The notes beneath the pieces are model-generated. The model was given only the letters and a program-made list of their open reading frames with translations. It ran no database searches and was not told where the DNA came from. Positions 50,570 through 59,843 of a stretch of 64,000 nt of DNA are shown here, in pieces. Source of the DNA: Thermoleophilaceae bacterium (lineage in GTDB: Bacteria; Actinomycetota; Thermoleophilia; Solirubrobacterales; Thermoleophilaceae); NCBI GenBank assembly GCA_030448005.1, contig JAUJNT010000006.1:62598-126597 (forward strand). Reading direction: 5' to 3'. Position numbers and translations under genes: made by a program. Position 1 is the stretch's first letter. Every line of letters begins with the position of its first letter.

Positions 50570-50659
50570 AATGTGAGGTGCTCGTGCGGGGGCGTTCTGC
50601 ACTGACAGCACGCGCCCCGCACGTGCCCGCCCAACGGCGAGGGGGCTCGACGGCGGGTC

Positions 50660-51658
50660 CTAGGGTGCCCTCATTCCCAAAGACCTGAAGAAGACGTAAT
50701 ACGCCGGGCGCCGCTTGCCGCTCACCGAGAGCAGGGCCGAGTCCCAGAGCCTGTCCCCGCGCGCGGCGCGCCAGTGGTACACGTACATCCGCTTCAGCCG
50801 TTGTGACACGTTTGGATAGCGGTACATCATGTAGCTCATGGCGCGGGTCTGACGGCGGATGTTCGGCCGAAAGCCGCGGCCGAAGAAGTTCACCGCGCCG
50901 ATCTCCGTGACCCACACGTCGCCGCGGGTGGCGCGTAGGAACTCGCGCGTGCGCCGGGTGCTGAGCCGGTTGACGTCCGGGTGGGAGACCAGCCCCCAGA
51001 TGTGCGGGCCGCGCCCTATGTAGCGCTTGAAGGTACGTAGCCAGCGCGCGGCGTGCCGGCTGCCGTCGGCGCGGAAGTCGGCGGCCAGCACCCTGCAACG
51101 CCCGCCTGAGCACTCCTGACGCGCGATCTTGTAGAACTCGGCGGTGCGGCGCGGGGCGTGCCCGGTGGGCTGGGCCGCCGGAAAGTTGGCCTCATTCCAT
51201 GTTGAGAACAGCCGCACCCACGGGTAGCGCTGCCGGAAGCGGCGGAAGTGATAGCGGTACTGGCCCGTGCTGGGCAACAGTTTCTTCGAGCGGTAGGAGC
51301 GGTAGAACGACACAAGCGGCTCGATCCCGTTTGCCCGAGCTGTGTTGAACCAGGCGTCCTGCACGCGCCGTCGTTCACCGCCACGGGCCACGTCGTCAAA
51401 GGGAACCAGCACGCGGATGCGCTTGATCCCGGACTGGCGGAAGCGGGGATCGAGGATCGTCTCGGGGCGGTTGTCAGAGAGGCCGATCAGCGGGTCGCGT
51501 GGCCGGCCGGCGAGCCTTGTGTCCGGCACCCGTCCGACGGGGGCGGGGCTCGCCGAGGGAGGCGTCTTTGGCGCTTGCTCGGGAGGCGGGGCTGGTGGCG
51601 CTGGAAAGAGCGGAAAGAGGCCGGCGATGACGATCGCCAGAGAGTTCTTGGTCTGCAT
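50660..51658 (-). CDS. secreted glycoside-hydrolase-like TIM-barrel protein (paralogue 2)
   Basis: A 332-residue exported protein (hydrophobic start SLAIVIAGLFPLFPAP, then a Pro/Ala linker). It parallels the protein at 27586-28599 block by block: IKRIRVLVPFDDVARGG, GIEPLVSFYRSYRSKK, RLFSTWNEANFPAAQPTG (acid/base Glu), HIWGLVSHPDVNR, VWVTEIGAVNFFGRGF (nucleophile Glu) and KRMYVYHWRAARGDRLWDSA. The NEA motif is canonical here, while paralogue 1 has DEA. A clan GH-A fold is inferred; the substrate is unknown. Confidence 0.8.
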   Translation of the reverse strand: MQTKNSLAIVIAGLFPLFPAPPAPPPEQAPKTPPSASPAPVGRVPDTRLAGRPRDPLIGLSDNRPETILDPRFRQSGIKRIRVLVPFDDVARGGERRRVQDAWFNTARANGIEPLVSFYRSYRSKKLLPSTGQYRYHFRRFRQRYPWVRLFSTWNEANFPAAQPTGHAPRRTAEFYKIARQECSGGRCRVLAADFRADGSRHAARWLRTFKRYIGRGPHIWGLVSHPDVNRLSTRRTREFLRATRGDVWVTEIGAVNFFGRGFRPNIRRQTRAMSYMMYRYPNVSQRLKRMYVYHWRAARGDRLWDSALLSVSGKRRPAYYVFFRSLGMRAP

Positions 51659-51819
51659 GCGAGGTCACCAACACCGGCGGCACGCCGGGGTTGCGGAGCC
51701 ACCGGCACGCGACCCGCGATCTTCACCGAGGTCCCGAGGACACGGGAGAGTCCGCACAGGCCATGGGGCCAGGCCCTCGCAGTTGGTACGGACCTCGCAC
51801 GCGTGGGTATCTAGATGGC

Positions 51820-51990
51820 ATGCGTGGATCCGGTATCGGCGGCGTCATCTATCTGGTCATCGGCGTGCTCGTGGCAGTGGCGCAGAACTACTTCGATCAC
51901 CTGAACACTCTCGGCCGCCTCTTGTCGGCGATTCTCGCCGTCATGCTCTGGCCGCTGCTCCTGTTCGGGATCGACATCCGCGTCAGCTGA
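51820..51990 (+). CDS. small two-helix membrane protein, 56 aa
   Basis: A 56-residue protein made almost wholly of two hydrophobic helices (IGGVIYLVIGVLVAVAQNYF and LLSAILAVMLWPLLLFGIDI). The compact form resembles small membrane proteins repeatedly seen in this lineage, by recollection. The start is ATG 51820; an in-frame ATG does not precede it. Function unknown. Confidence 0.55.
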   Translation: MRGSGIGGVIYLVIGVLVAVAQNYFDHLNTLGRLLSAILAVMLWPLLLFGIDIRVS

Positions 51991-52007
51991 GGCAGCCCTG
52001 CGGCGAC

Positions 52008-52241
52008 TCAGGCGGAGGTGGAGTCAGGCGCTCTCGCCGAGCCGTTGCGCTGACGCCCCGCGACTCGGCGGTCATCCGTGACCGGGATGTCACGCTGGCG
52101 ACGGTCCCTGATCAGGGCGAAGACCTTCATGAGCCCGTCGCACTCAGAGCAGGGATGATGAGCGAGCGGAAAGAGCCGGTTGACGAGGGCGCTGCTTTCA
52201 TGTCCGCACGATCCGCAGCGGAGCTCTGCGATCAGCGTCAT
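52008..52241 (-). CDS. small zinc-ribbon protein
   Basis: A 77-residue protein with LRCGSCGHES and HHPCSECDGL, two CxxC knuckles spaced for one zinc ribbon, similar to FmdB-like ribbons. The C-terminus is basic and unstructured. It converges with nothing; YihY lies beyond on the other strand. Could bind nucleic acid or protein. Confidence 0.6.
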   Translation of the reverse strand: MTLIAELRCGSCGHESSALVNRLFPLAHHPCSECDGLMKVFALIRDRRQRDIPVTDDRRVAGRQRNGSARAPDSTSA

Positions 52242-52339
52242 GACCCTCGTATATCACCGAATGGTGGGACGTTTCCAGGTAACCGGCCCTCGGTTGGACG
52301 AATTGGCCATTGCCGCCGGCCACCCTAGGCTTCTACCCG

Positions 52340-53227
52340 ATGCGCAACACGGCGACCGTGATCAAGCGGACCCTGATCTCCTTCTACGACGATCAGATGA
52401 CCCACCACGCGGGGGCGCTCACCTACTACGCGCTGATGGCGCTCTTCCCAACTCTTCTGGTGGCGCTCTCGATGCTCGTGCTCCTGGGGGAGTACCCCGC
52501 GACCTATGAGGCGATCATCGGGTATCTGCGGGGAGTGGCGCCTAGCTCTGTGGTCGAGCCGCTCGACACGTCGCTTCGCAGGGCGCTGCAGAACAAGGGC
52601 GGCGCCACGGGCGCGTTGGCTCTCGGCGTGCCCGCCGCGCTCTATGGCAGCACCGGGGTGCTCGAGGCGGCTCGCCGTGCGCTCAACGTGGTCTTCGAAG
52701 TGGACGGCGGCCGCAGCTTCCTGCGTCGCAAGACCGTGGACGTCCTGTCGTCGGTGGTGCTGTTCGCGCTCGTACTGACCAGCGTCGTGCTCGTGTTCGT
52801 CGGCGGCCGGTTCGCCGACGACGTCTTCGGCTTCATCGGTCTTGACTCGACCGCGGCACAGGTCTGGGGCATCGCCCGCTGGCCGGCGGCGCTCCTGGTG
52901 GCGATGCTTGTCTTCGGGTTCGTCTACTTCGTAACGCCAGACGTGGAGCAGCGGTCGTTTCGGTGGGTAACCCCCGGGGCGGTGGTGGGCGTGGTGCTGT
53001 GGCTCCTCGCATCGCTCGGCCTGTCGGTCTACATATCGAGCGTGGCTGACGTCGGCGCGTTCTATGGCACCTTCGCGAGCGCGATAGTGCTCCTGGCGTG
53101 GATGTGGCTCACCAACGTAGCCCTGCTGTTGGGCGCCGAGCTCAACGCCGAGATCGAACGCCAGAAGGAGCTGGAGGAAGGCGTGCCCGAGTCCGGCACG
53201 CTCAACCGCCCGGCGAAGGTGGGCTAG
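52340..53227 (+). CDS. YihY/BrkB-family inner membrane protein
   Basis: A 295-residue protein with six membrane helices. The family opening is clear (FYDDQMTHHAGALTYYALMALFPTLLVALSML), followed by GYLRGVAPSSVVEPL, AARRALNVVFEVDGGRSFLR, RSFRWVTPGAVVGVVLWLLA and FYGTFASAIVLLAWMWLTNV, ending LLLGAELNAEIERQKE. Once labelled ribonuclease BN by mistake; the role is unknown. ATG 52340 was chosen as the family start. Confidence 0.9.
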   Translation: MRNTATVIKRTLISFYDDQMTHHAGALTYYALMALFPTLLVALSMLVLLGEYPATYEAIIGYLRGVAPSSVVEPLDTSLRRALQNKGGATGALALGVPAALYGSTGVLEAARRALNVVFEVDGGRSFLRRKTVDVLSSVVLFALVLTSVVLVFVGGRFADDVFGFIGLDSTAAQVWGIARWPAALLVAMLVFGFVYFVTPDVEQRSFRWVTPGAVVGVVLWLLASLGLSVYISSVADVGAFYGTFASAIVLLAWMWLTNVALLLGAELNAEIERQKELEEGVPESGTLNRPAKVG

Positions 53228-53289
53228 CGTGCGGCAGGTAAGCTCGGCCCATCAGCAGCCCCCCTGGAACCGAAAGGGAGCGAGAGCTC

Positions 53290-53478
53290 GTGGCAGAGGC
53301 GGTGTTCTACGCGCTCTTTCGCGTGGTCGAGATCGAGGAGCTCTCCGATCCGGAGAAGGCGGTCCAGTGGGCTCGTGGCATGGTCGATGACCCGGTGCTG
53401 CGACGAGCATTCGGCGACGGCGTGATCAAGGCCGTTGCCGCGCGTGCCGGGGGCGAAGCCGGTCCGCCGGGCGACTGA
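53290..53478 (+). CDS. small hypothetical protein, 62 aa
   Basis: A 62-residue helical protein (AEAVFYALFRVVEIEELSDP, EKAVQWARGMVDDPVLRRAF) starting at GTG 53290 after AAAGGGAG. It lies 62 bp after YihY on the same strand and could be cotranscribed. No family is recognised. Confidence 0.55.
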   Translation: MAEAVFYALFRVVEIEELSDPEKAVQWARGMVDDPVLRRAFGDGVIKAVAARAGGEAGPPGD

Positions 53479-53522
53479 GGCCGCGCCGGGGCCTCCGGCG
53501 GAAGCGGAGAACCGGGCGTGGG

Positions 53523-54845
53523 TCAGCGGGCCTTGGTCAGGCCGGGAGGCAGCGCCGCCGGGGCCTTCCCGAGCGCGGGCCGGGAAGCGGCCGGCGGCTT
53601 GACCGGCTGGCTTGGCCTGCCGGGCGCCTCCTCGGAACGGCCAGGGACGCCGCCGATCGGTCTGCCCGGCTGAGCCGGCCGGCGCGGGGCCTCCTCAGAG
53701 CGCCCAGGGCTTGCGGGGCGTCTGAGGCCACGCCGCGCGGGCACCGCGGGCGCAACTGGGAGAGCCCCGGCTTGTGAAGCCCTCGCCTTGTGCCGCCTGG
53801 AGCGTGACGACGACCGGGCGTGCGCCTCTCGGCTGCGAGTGCCTCTGGCCGCTGCGGGCGTCTCTGCCCGGCGCGGCACCGCTCGCCTGCCGATGGCGGC
53901 TGACCGCGCCGACCTCGTGGCATCGTCCTCGGCGGGGGCAAAGGAGGGCGCCTGCGGCGCTTGCCTGGTCCGCGGGTCGCTGTCGTCGCGGAGGACTTGG
54001 GATCCTCCGGCCGCGAGGGCGCTGCTGCCGATGGCGAGCGTGAGAAGAAGCGACAGGAGCCGGCGGGAGCGCAGGGTGGTGCCGAAGCCGGCCGCAGCGC
54101 TTCGGGCGCCCCCGCGCATCCGCCCGGCGCACTTCCCCAGTGCCTGTGCCACCTCGGGGTCGAACTGGATGCCGGCGTTCTTCCTCACTTCCTCGAGTGC
54201 CGCCTCGGCGGCACGCCCTCGGCGGTACGAGCGGTCCGATCGAATGGCGTGAAAGGCGTCGGCGCAGAAGATGATGCGGCTCCCGAGTGGAATGCTCTCG
54301 CCGGCCAGCCCGTCCGGGTAGCCGGCCCCGTCCCACCGCTCGTGGCTGTGTCGGACCAGCCGCGCGACCTCGTCGAGCTCGGGCACCGACTTGACGATCT
54401 GCTCTCCGGTGATCGTGTGCTCCTTGATCTGCGCCCACTCGCGATCGTCGAGCGGCCCAGGCTTCTCGAGCACCTCGCGGGGAATCGCGACCTTTCCGAT
54501 GTCGTGAAGCTGCGCCGCGGCCAGCAGCTCGGCGCGGTCATGCCCGTGTACTCCGAGCTCGTCGGCGATGGCGTCGCAGAGGTGCACCACGTCGTCCGAG
54601 TGATCACCGGTGTCACCGTGGCGGGCGTGGATAGTGGCCGTTGCCATGCTTACGGCCGCCCGCTTTGCCGCCCAGGCCAGATCCTCCTCGTGGGTGCGCG
54701 GATGGCCGCCCCAGTCGCTGTCGCGCCGCCTGGACCCGGTCCGGGACGCGAGAATGACCTCCTCGGCAAAGGAATGGCGGTGTGGCAGCTCGGACATGCC
54801 TTCAACGGGTATCGGCACTGCGCGGAAAACCAAGAGGTCGAACAT
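53523..54845 (-). CDS. HD-GYP domain protein with C-terminal membrane anchor and Pro/Ala-rich tail
   Basis: A 440-residue protein. Residues about 60-245 are an HD-GYP domain: HSDDVVHLCDAIADELG, AAQLHDIGKVAIP (HD at 114-115), and HSHERWDGAGYPDGLAGESI near 166-185; GYP is intact, so cyclic-di-GMP hydrolysis is plausible. One membrane helix (LLSLLLTLAIGSSALAAGG, about 266-285) follows. Then comes a 150-residue low-complexity Pro/Ala/Arg tail with repeats such as PGRSEEAP. By topology the catalytic domain is cytoplasmic and the tail outside, which is inferred. Confidence 0.85.
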   Translation of the reverse strand: MFDLLVFRAVPIPVEGMSELPHRHSFAEEVILASRTGSRRRDSDWGGHPRTHEEDLAWAAKRAAVSMATATIHARHGDTGDHSDDVVHLCDAIADELGVHGHDRAELLAAAQLHDIGKVAIPREVLEKPGPLDDREWAQIKEHTITGEQIVKSVPELDEVARLVRHSHERWDGAGYPDGLAGESIPLGSRIIFCADAFHAIRSDRSYRRGRAAEAALEEVRKNAGIQFDPEVAQALGKCAGRMRGGARSAAAGFGTTLRSRRLLSLLLTLAIGSSALAAGGSQVLRDDSDPRTRQAPQAPSFAPAEDDATRSARSAAIGRRAVPRRAETPAAARGTRSREAHARSSSRSRRHKARASQAGALPVAPAVPARRGLRRPASPGRSEEAPRRPAQPGRPIGGVPGRSEEAPGRPSQPVKPPAASRPALGKAPAALPPGLTKAR

Positions 54846-54889
54846 CCGTCCAGAAGGGCTTGAAGCGGCTCGGGGGCGGCGGGGCGCCG

Positions 54890-57085
54890 TCAGCCAGGCA
54901 GCCTGCGTGCCCTCAGGGCCACCGTCTGCCTGCCACGCCTGCCGTCGTCGGTGAAGACAATGGCGGCGCTCAGGGTGGCCGCCCCCTCGGCGCCCCTTCT
55001 CCTCGCCGGCGCGAAGCTCACCACGACCTTGCAGCTCTCTCCGCGCGAGAGCGTCGAGCCGCTGCAGCCGTCGGTGACCACGAAGTCCCTTCTGTTCGCG
55101 CCTCCAAGACGCACGTCGCCGAGGGTTATCCTGGCGCCGCCCTTGTTCTCGGCCCGCACCACGCGCGGCTTTGACCGCTCGGCCACCCTGGCAGTGAATC
55201 CGAGCGTCCTGGGCTGGATCACCGCCGGTAGGGCCTGTGGCCGCTTGCGAGGGCGCCTCCCCTTGCCGCGCCGGGCTCGCCTTTCCCTAGCCTGCGAATC
55301 CATGTCGCCGGCTTTATCGCCGTCGCCTCTCGACGATGGGGAGTCGTCATCGCGGCCGGTGAGGGCCAGCACGATCGCCGCCACGACCACGAGCGCCGCG
55401 AGGGCGGCCAATACCGGCTTGAGCGGTGGCAGATCACGGCCCTTCTGCTGCTGGGGTCGCCTCGGGGGCGAGCGCGGCGGACTCGGGGACGGCGCCGCCG
55501 CCGGTGTGGGCGCCGCTTCGGCCGGCGGCGGCCCAGTGGCGGGCGGCGGTGTGGGCGCCGTTTCGCCCGGCGGCGGCCCAGTGGCGGGCGGCGGTGTGGG
55601 CGCCGTTTCGGCCGGCGGCGGCTCGGGGGGAGGCGGTGCCGAAGGGCGAGCCGGTGAGACCGGGGGCAGTGATGGGGGAGGGGCGCCGCGTTTGAGGGTC
55701 TCGAGGTTGTCCCGGGTGAGGGTCACGCCCTCCCCGTCGCCCAGGCTCTCGCGCAACCGCAGCGCGTCGTTGAGGAGGGGGGTGCCACCATCGAGATCGC
55801 CCAGGCATCCGGCCCGGGATCCGAGCTGGTGCAGGGCCCAGGCCTCGGTGGGTTGCTCGCCGACCGCGCGCGCGGCCGACAACGCCCTTTCGAGTGCCTC
55901 CCGCCACGCGCCCCAGCGGCTGCCGAGCGCGAGCGGCGCATCCGCTCGGCGCGCCAACCGGATGACGGTCCCGTGATCCTCGGCCTCTGCCGCTGCGGCG
56001 AGCAGCGACAGGACCGCCGGTGCCTCCTCGGCGCCCAGGTCCCGCTCGCTCCCTGCGTAGTGCTCGAGCGTGCGCTCCCGCCACGCGGCAGCGTCCGTGT
56101 GACGCGCCACCGCCGTGGCCGCCGTACCCACCAGCGAGTAGCTACGGCCGTGTGCCTGCACGAGCCCGCGCTCCTCCAGCGAGGAGAGCATGCGTCGGGT
56201 GTCGGGCACGCCCGTGATCTCGGCTAGGCGCCCCGCATCGAGTGCAATGCGCGGGAATGCCGCCAGCGGCCCGAGCGCCCGTTCCTCGTCGTCCTCGATC
56301 GACCGCGTCACCAGCTCGTCGAACTGCTCTTTCGGTGACCCGGAGGGGGCGGGCCGGTCCGATCTTGGCCGTGACCGTTCGATCATGAGGTGGGCTGCCT
56401 GCAAGATCCGCAGCGGATGCCCATCGAGTGTCTGTGCGAGGCGGGCGAGGGAGGTGCGCTCACGGTCGCTCAACTCGCGGGCCAGCTCGCGTTGCGCGAG
56501 CGCGAGACAGGACCCTTCGTCCAGACCGTTGAGGGCGATGGACCGCCCTCGTGCCCAGAGCCGCCGCTCTGCCGCGCCGATCGCGAAGGCGCATGCCGGC
56601 GCCAGGCTCATCAGGCGCCCGAGCTCCTGGCGCGGAAGCTCCTCGTCGTCCAGCACCACGAGCCCTTGGCGGTCCTCGAGGTATCGCCCCAGCTCGGCGG
56701 CGGTGGCCACCTTTGCGCCCTCGTACTCGTAGAAGCTCTCGAAGAGCATCTGCATCACGTCCTCGCCGGGGTGGCCGTCAACGTGGAGGAAGACCACGTG
56801 CCCGGGGCGCTGGTACTGGTGTGAGAGGCGGCGAAGCAGAGCGGTCTTGCCGATCCCCGGCTCCCCGACGACCTCGACCGGCGTGTTCGGCGCGAGGTCT
56901 CCCTGTGCGGTGTGCAGCTCGCCCTCGCGGCCGAGCAGTGGCGGAAGGTCTCCCGCAAGGGCCCGCGCGGGAGCCGCCCTCGGCCGCACGAGTGGCCTGG
57001 CATCCCATGCCGCGTAGGTCACGACCGCTCCGTGCTCGGGGTGGATCCGGAGGGTGTGCTCGCCGACTGCTACCTGGCCGTCCAT
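54890..57085 (-). CDS. membrane-anchored STAND NTPase with exported ASH-like domain
   Basis: A 731-residue multi-domain protein. Residues 74-81 are Walker A (GEPGIGKT), 142-147 Walker B (LVVLDD), with an NB-ARC-like helical and winged-helix region to about 330 (FPRIALDAGRLAEITGVPDT). Residues about 340-470 are TPR-like helices (EQPTEAWALHQLGSRAGCLG). A Pro-rich linker with repeats of ETAPTPPPATGPPP follows, then one membrane helix (about 556-578) and a C-terminal beta-sandwich (ITLGDVRLGGANRRDFVVTD, GESCKVVVSFAP) like ASH/choice-of-anchor D domains. It would couple a cytoplasmic switch to an outside domain. The family is not one I can name. Confidence 0.8.
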   Translation of the reverse strand: MDGQVAVGEHTLRIHPEHGAVVTYAAWDARPLVRPRAAPARALAGDLPPLLGREGELHTAQGDLAPNTPVEVVGEPGIGKTALLRRLSHQYQRPGHVVFLHVDGHPGEDVMQMLFESFYEYEGAKVATAAELGRYLEDRQGLVVLDDEELPRQELGRLMSLAPACAFAIGAAERRLWARGRSIALNGLDEGSCLALAQRELARELSDRERTSLARLAQTLDGHPLRILQAAHLMIERSRPRSDRPAPSGSPKEQFDELVTRSIEDDEERALGPLAAFPRIALDAGRLAEITGVPDTRRMLSSLEERGLVQAHGRSYSLVGTAATAVARHTDAAAWRERTLEHYAGSERDLGAEEAPAVLSLLAAAAEAEDHGTVIRLARRADAPLALGSRWGAWREALERALSAARAVGEQPTEAWALHQLGSRAGCLGDLDGGTPLLNDALRLRESLGDGEGVTLTRDNLETLKRGAPPPSLPPVSPARPSAPPPPEPPPAETAPTPPPATGPPPGETAPTPPPATGPPPAEAAPTPAAAPSPSPPRSPPRRPQQQKGRDLPPLKPVLAALAALVVVAAIVLALTGRDDDSPSSRGDGDKAGDMDSQARERRARRGKGRRPRKRPQALPAVIQPRTLGFTARVAERSKPRVVRAENKGGARITLGDVRLGGANRRDFVVTDGCSGSTLSRGESCKVVVSFAPARRRGAEGAATLSAAIVFTDDGRRGRQTVALRARRLPG
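55495..55620. repeat. 45-bp tandem repeats in the STAND gene linker
   Basis: About 2.8 copies of a 45-bp unit containing GCCGGCGGCGGCCCAGTGGC. They encode the ETAPTPPPATGPPP repeats of the linker. Copy number may vary between strains. Confidence 0.75.
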
Positions 57086-57098
57086 GACAGCACCGATG

Positions 57099-59210
57099 CT
57101 AGGCCTCCTGGAAGCTGAAGCGTCGCTGCACCCGCTTCAGCGGCGCGGGCGCCCACCAGTTCCACTCGCCAAAGAGCCGCATGAGCGCCGGCACGAGCAG
57201 GGCGCGGACGATCGTGGCGTCAATCAGCACTCCCACGGCCTGACCGACGGCGATCTGCTTCATGAAGAAGATCGAGCTGACGGCAAACGCCAGGAACACC
57301 ACGGCGATCATCGCGGCCGCCGCCGTGATCACGCGTCCTGTGCGCCCGATACCGACGGCCACCGCCTCCTCGTTGGGAACGCCGAGATCGTGCTGCTCCT
57401 TGATCCGGGCCATCACGAGGACGGCGTAGTCGGTGGCCAGCCCGAAGATCACCGCGAAGAGGAACACCAGGCTCGTGACCTCGATCGCCGCCGGGCCCGC
57501 GTAGCTGAGCGCGTCGTCGAGCAGCCCCTCCTGGAAGCAGAGCACGACTATCCCGAGCGTGGCCGCGAGGGTCATCGCGTTCATGATCAGCGTCTTGAGC
57601 GGCAGGATGACCGAGCCGGTAAGCAGGAAGAGCAGCAGGCAGGTGGTGAGCGCCACGACCGCGACCACGAGCGGAAGGTTGTCGGCCAGGCTCTGTTTCT
57701 GGTCCATGAAGCGCGCCGTGTTGCCGGACACGAGTATCGCGGTAGCCCGGGGCGGGTCGAGGCCGCGGATCGCGTCCACGGCATCCTGGGAGGACCGTGA
57801 CAGCGCGAGCCGCGCCGGGGCCACGTTGGCGAAGGCGACGGTCTCAGAGGCGCGCGTGAAGGGGGGCGCGCGGTCGATCCCCTGCACGGCTGCGATGGCG
57901 GACCCCAGGCGCTCGAGGTCACGGTGGCTCGTCCGGCCGCGCACGGTGACCGTGACGGCCTCGACCACATCGCGCTCGTAGTGGTCCTCGATGTAGTGGT
58001 TGGTGTGGTATGACGGCTGCTCCGCCGGCACGGCCTCGGCGCTCGGGCCGGTGAGCACCGTGGCTAGCAGAGGCACCGACGCGGCGAGCAACGCTAGGGA
58101 CGTCACGAGGACCACCGGAACCGGCCGGCGCATTACCCAGTGCGCGAGCCGGTACCAGCCCGTCGACCGATCGGACACGGCGGGTCCGCCGCGCACGGCA
58201 AGCGCGTTGACGCGCTCGCCGAGCAGGGACAGCAGCGACGGCACGACGAGGACCGCGATCAGCGCGGTGAGCAGGCCCACCGCGGCGCCGGCGATGGCCA
58301 TCGAGTAGAGGAACCGCTGGGGGAGGAGCACGAGCGCCGCCAGTGCCACCGCCACCGTGAAGCCGGAGAACACCACGGTGCGCCCGGCGGTGAGCACGGT
58401 GCGGCGATGCGCCTCACGCGTCGCGCCGTCGGCCTCGAGCTCCTCGCGGTAGCGGGACACGAGCAGGAGCGCATAGTCCACCGCCAGACCGAGGCTGAGC
58501 GCAGTCGCGATGTTGAGCGCGAACCACGATGTGTCGACCAGCGTGGCCATCACCCGCAGCACGAGGAAGGTCCCTAGGATCGAGACCACGCCGATCAGCA
58601 GGGGTATGGCCGCCGCCACGAGGCCCCTGAAGACGAGCAACAGAAGGACCGAGAGCACCGGGAAGGCGATCATCTCCGCCTTGGTCAGGTCGCTACGGGT
58701 CTGGTCGTTGACCTCGTTGAAGCTGGCGGCAAACCCCCCCGTCGACACATCGAGCTTCTCCGAGATGACCCGGTCCTTTGCCTCCTCGGCGGCCCTTCCG
58801 CCCTGCTCCTCGACGTCTTGGGTGGAGAGGTGTCCCGCGATCACGAGGGACCGTCGGTCCTTCGCGATCAGCGCCCGCCCCAGGCGGGGGTCCTCGAGCG
58901 GGTCGACCACACGGCCGACGTGCTCCACCATGGCGAGCTCGCGGCTGAGGCGGCGCACCTCGCTCCGCACCGCGGGACTCGCCGTGTCGAGCCTGCCCCC
59001 GTTCCTTGCCCGCACAAGGAGGACGATGCCTGGGTTGGCGTCATAGCCGAGCGCACCGCGCAGGAGGGCGGTGGCCCGCTCGCTCTCAGAGGCGCTGTCG
59101 GTGAAGCCCGCGGCCTTGAGGTGATCCTCGACATCAAGTCCCACGCCGACTGCCACCACCGCAAACGCTCCGACCAGCGCGAGGACGAGCTTCGGTCGTC
59201 GCCATGTCAA
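57099..59210 (-). CDS. MMPL/RND-type transporter
   Basis: A 703-residue membrane protein with the two-fold MMPL layout: helix, large outside loop, five helices, repeated. Family features include the GLAVDYALLLVSRYREEL motif in the first half and GLATDYAVLVMARIKEQHDL in the second (proton-relay Asp-Tyr), and AGRTVVFSGFTVAVALAALV. Such proteins export lipids or drugs. The start is unclear: an ATG at 59342 adds 44 low-complexity residues but overlaps the divergent cupin ATG, so the TTG at 59210 (MTWRRPKLVLALVG) is used here. It follows the STAND gene upstream on the same strand. Confidence 0.85.
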   Translation of the reverse strand: MTWRRPKLVLALVGAFAVVAVGVGLDVEDHLKAAGFTDSASESERATALLRGALGYDANPGIVLLVRARNGGRLDTASPAVRSEVRRLSRELAMVEHVGRVVDPLEDPRLGRALIAKDRRSLVIAGHLSTQDVEEQGGRAAEEAKDRVISEKLDVSTGGFAASFNEVNDQTRSDLTKAEMIAFPVLSVLLLLVFRGLVAAAIPLLIGVVSILGTFLVLRVMATLVDTSWFALNIATALSLGLAVDYALLLVSRYREELEADGATREAHRRTVLTAGRTVVFSGFTVAVALAALVLLPQRFLYSMAIAGAAVGLLTALIAVLVVPSLLSLLGERVNALAVRGGPAVSDRSTGWYRLAHWVMRRPVPVVLVTSLALLAASVPLLATVLTGPSAEAVPAEQPSYHTNHYIEDHYERDVVEAVTVTVRGRTSHRDLERLGSAIAAVQGIDRAPPFTRASETVAFANVAPARLALSRSSQDAVDAIRGLDPPRATAILVSGNTARFMDQKQSLADNLPLVVAVVALTTCLLLFLLTGSVILPLKTLIMNAMTLAATLGIVVLCFQEGLLDDALSYAGPAAIEVTSLVFLFAVIFGLATDYAVLVMARIKEQHDLGVPNEEAVAVGIGRTGRVITAAAAMIAVVFLAFAVSSIFFMKQIAVGQAVGVLIDATIVRALLVPALMRLFGEWNWWAPAPLKRVQRRFSFQEA

Positions 59211-59340
59211 ATCGGCGATGGCGCGCGAGCATGGGCAGCGCGAGCGTACCCCCTCAGGGGTCAGGTCCCATCGCGGAGAGGGCGCCCCGACGCTTGGCCG
59301 ACGGCTGGCGATCCCCTTCGGGGCACCTAGACTGGCGCCC

Positions 59341-59742
59341 ATGAGCGACTACACGGTTCGAAATCTCAAGGAAGTCGAGGACTCGGCCCTACGCTTCGGT
59401 CACGCCCCCCACATCGAGGCCCGCTTTGCGAGCACGGAGCTCGCCACGGAGAAGTCGGGCCTCAGCTACCAGCGCCTCGCTCCGGGATTTCGAGTGCCGT
59501 TCGGGCACAGGCACGCGGAGCAGGAGGAGGTCTACGTGATAGTCAGCGGCAGCGCGCGCGTGAAGGTGGGCGATGAGGTGCTCGAGCTCGAGCAGTGGGA
59601 CGCGCTGCGGGTGCGCGGGGAGGTGATGCGGGCCTTCGAGGGCGGCCCCAACGGGTGCGAGTTGCTCGCGTTCGGCGCCCCGAGCTCGGGCGAGAGCCCC
59701 TCCTCCGACGCCGAGATGGTGCAGGAGTGGTGGACCGACTGA
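59341..59742 (+). CDS. cupin-domain protein
   Basis: A 133-residue cupin. Motif 1 is GHRHAEQEEVYVIVSGSARV (His, His, Glu ligands), motif 2 is LRVRGEVMRAFEGGPNGCEL. The barrel is complete and short. The starting ATG overlaps an antisense ATG that could extend the MMPL gene, which argues against that longer reading. Substrate unknown. Confidence 0.85.
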   Translation: MSDYTVRNLKEVEDSALRFGHAPHIEARFASTELATEKSGLSYQRLAPGFRVPFGHRHAEQEEVYVIVSGSARVKVGDEVLELEQWDALRVRGEVMRAFEGGPNGCELLAFGAPSSGESPSSDAEMVQEWWTD

Positions 59743-59843
59743 GAAGCTAGGGCCTGCCCGTTGAGGGGGCGCGCTCCGGAAACCCCGGCGCGGGAGCCTG
59801 TGGCACCCTCTCCTGCCCGACACGAACGGAGGCATCGATCCCG

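Noticed and set aside
55495..55620. Possible CRISPR-like repeats
   Set aside because: The 45-bp units are directly adjacent with no spacers and encode a Pro-rich linker in frame.
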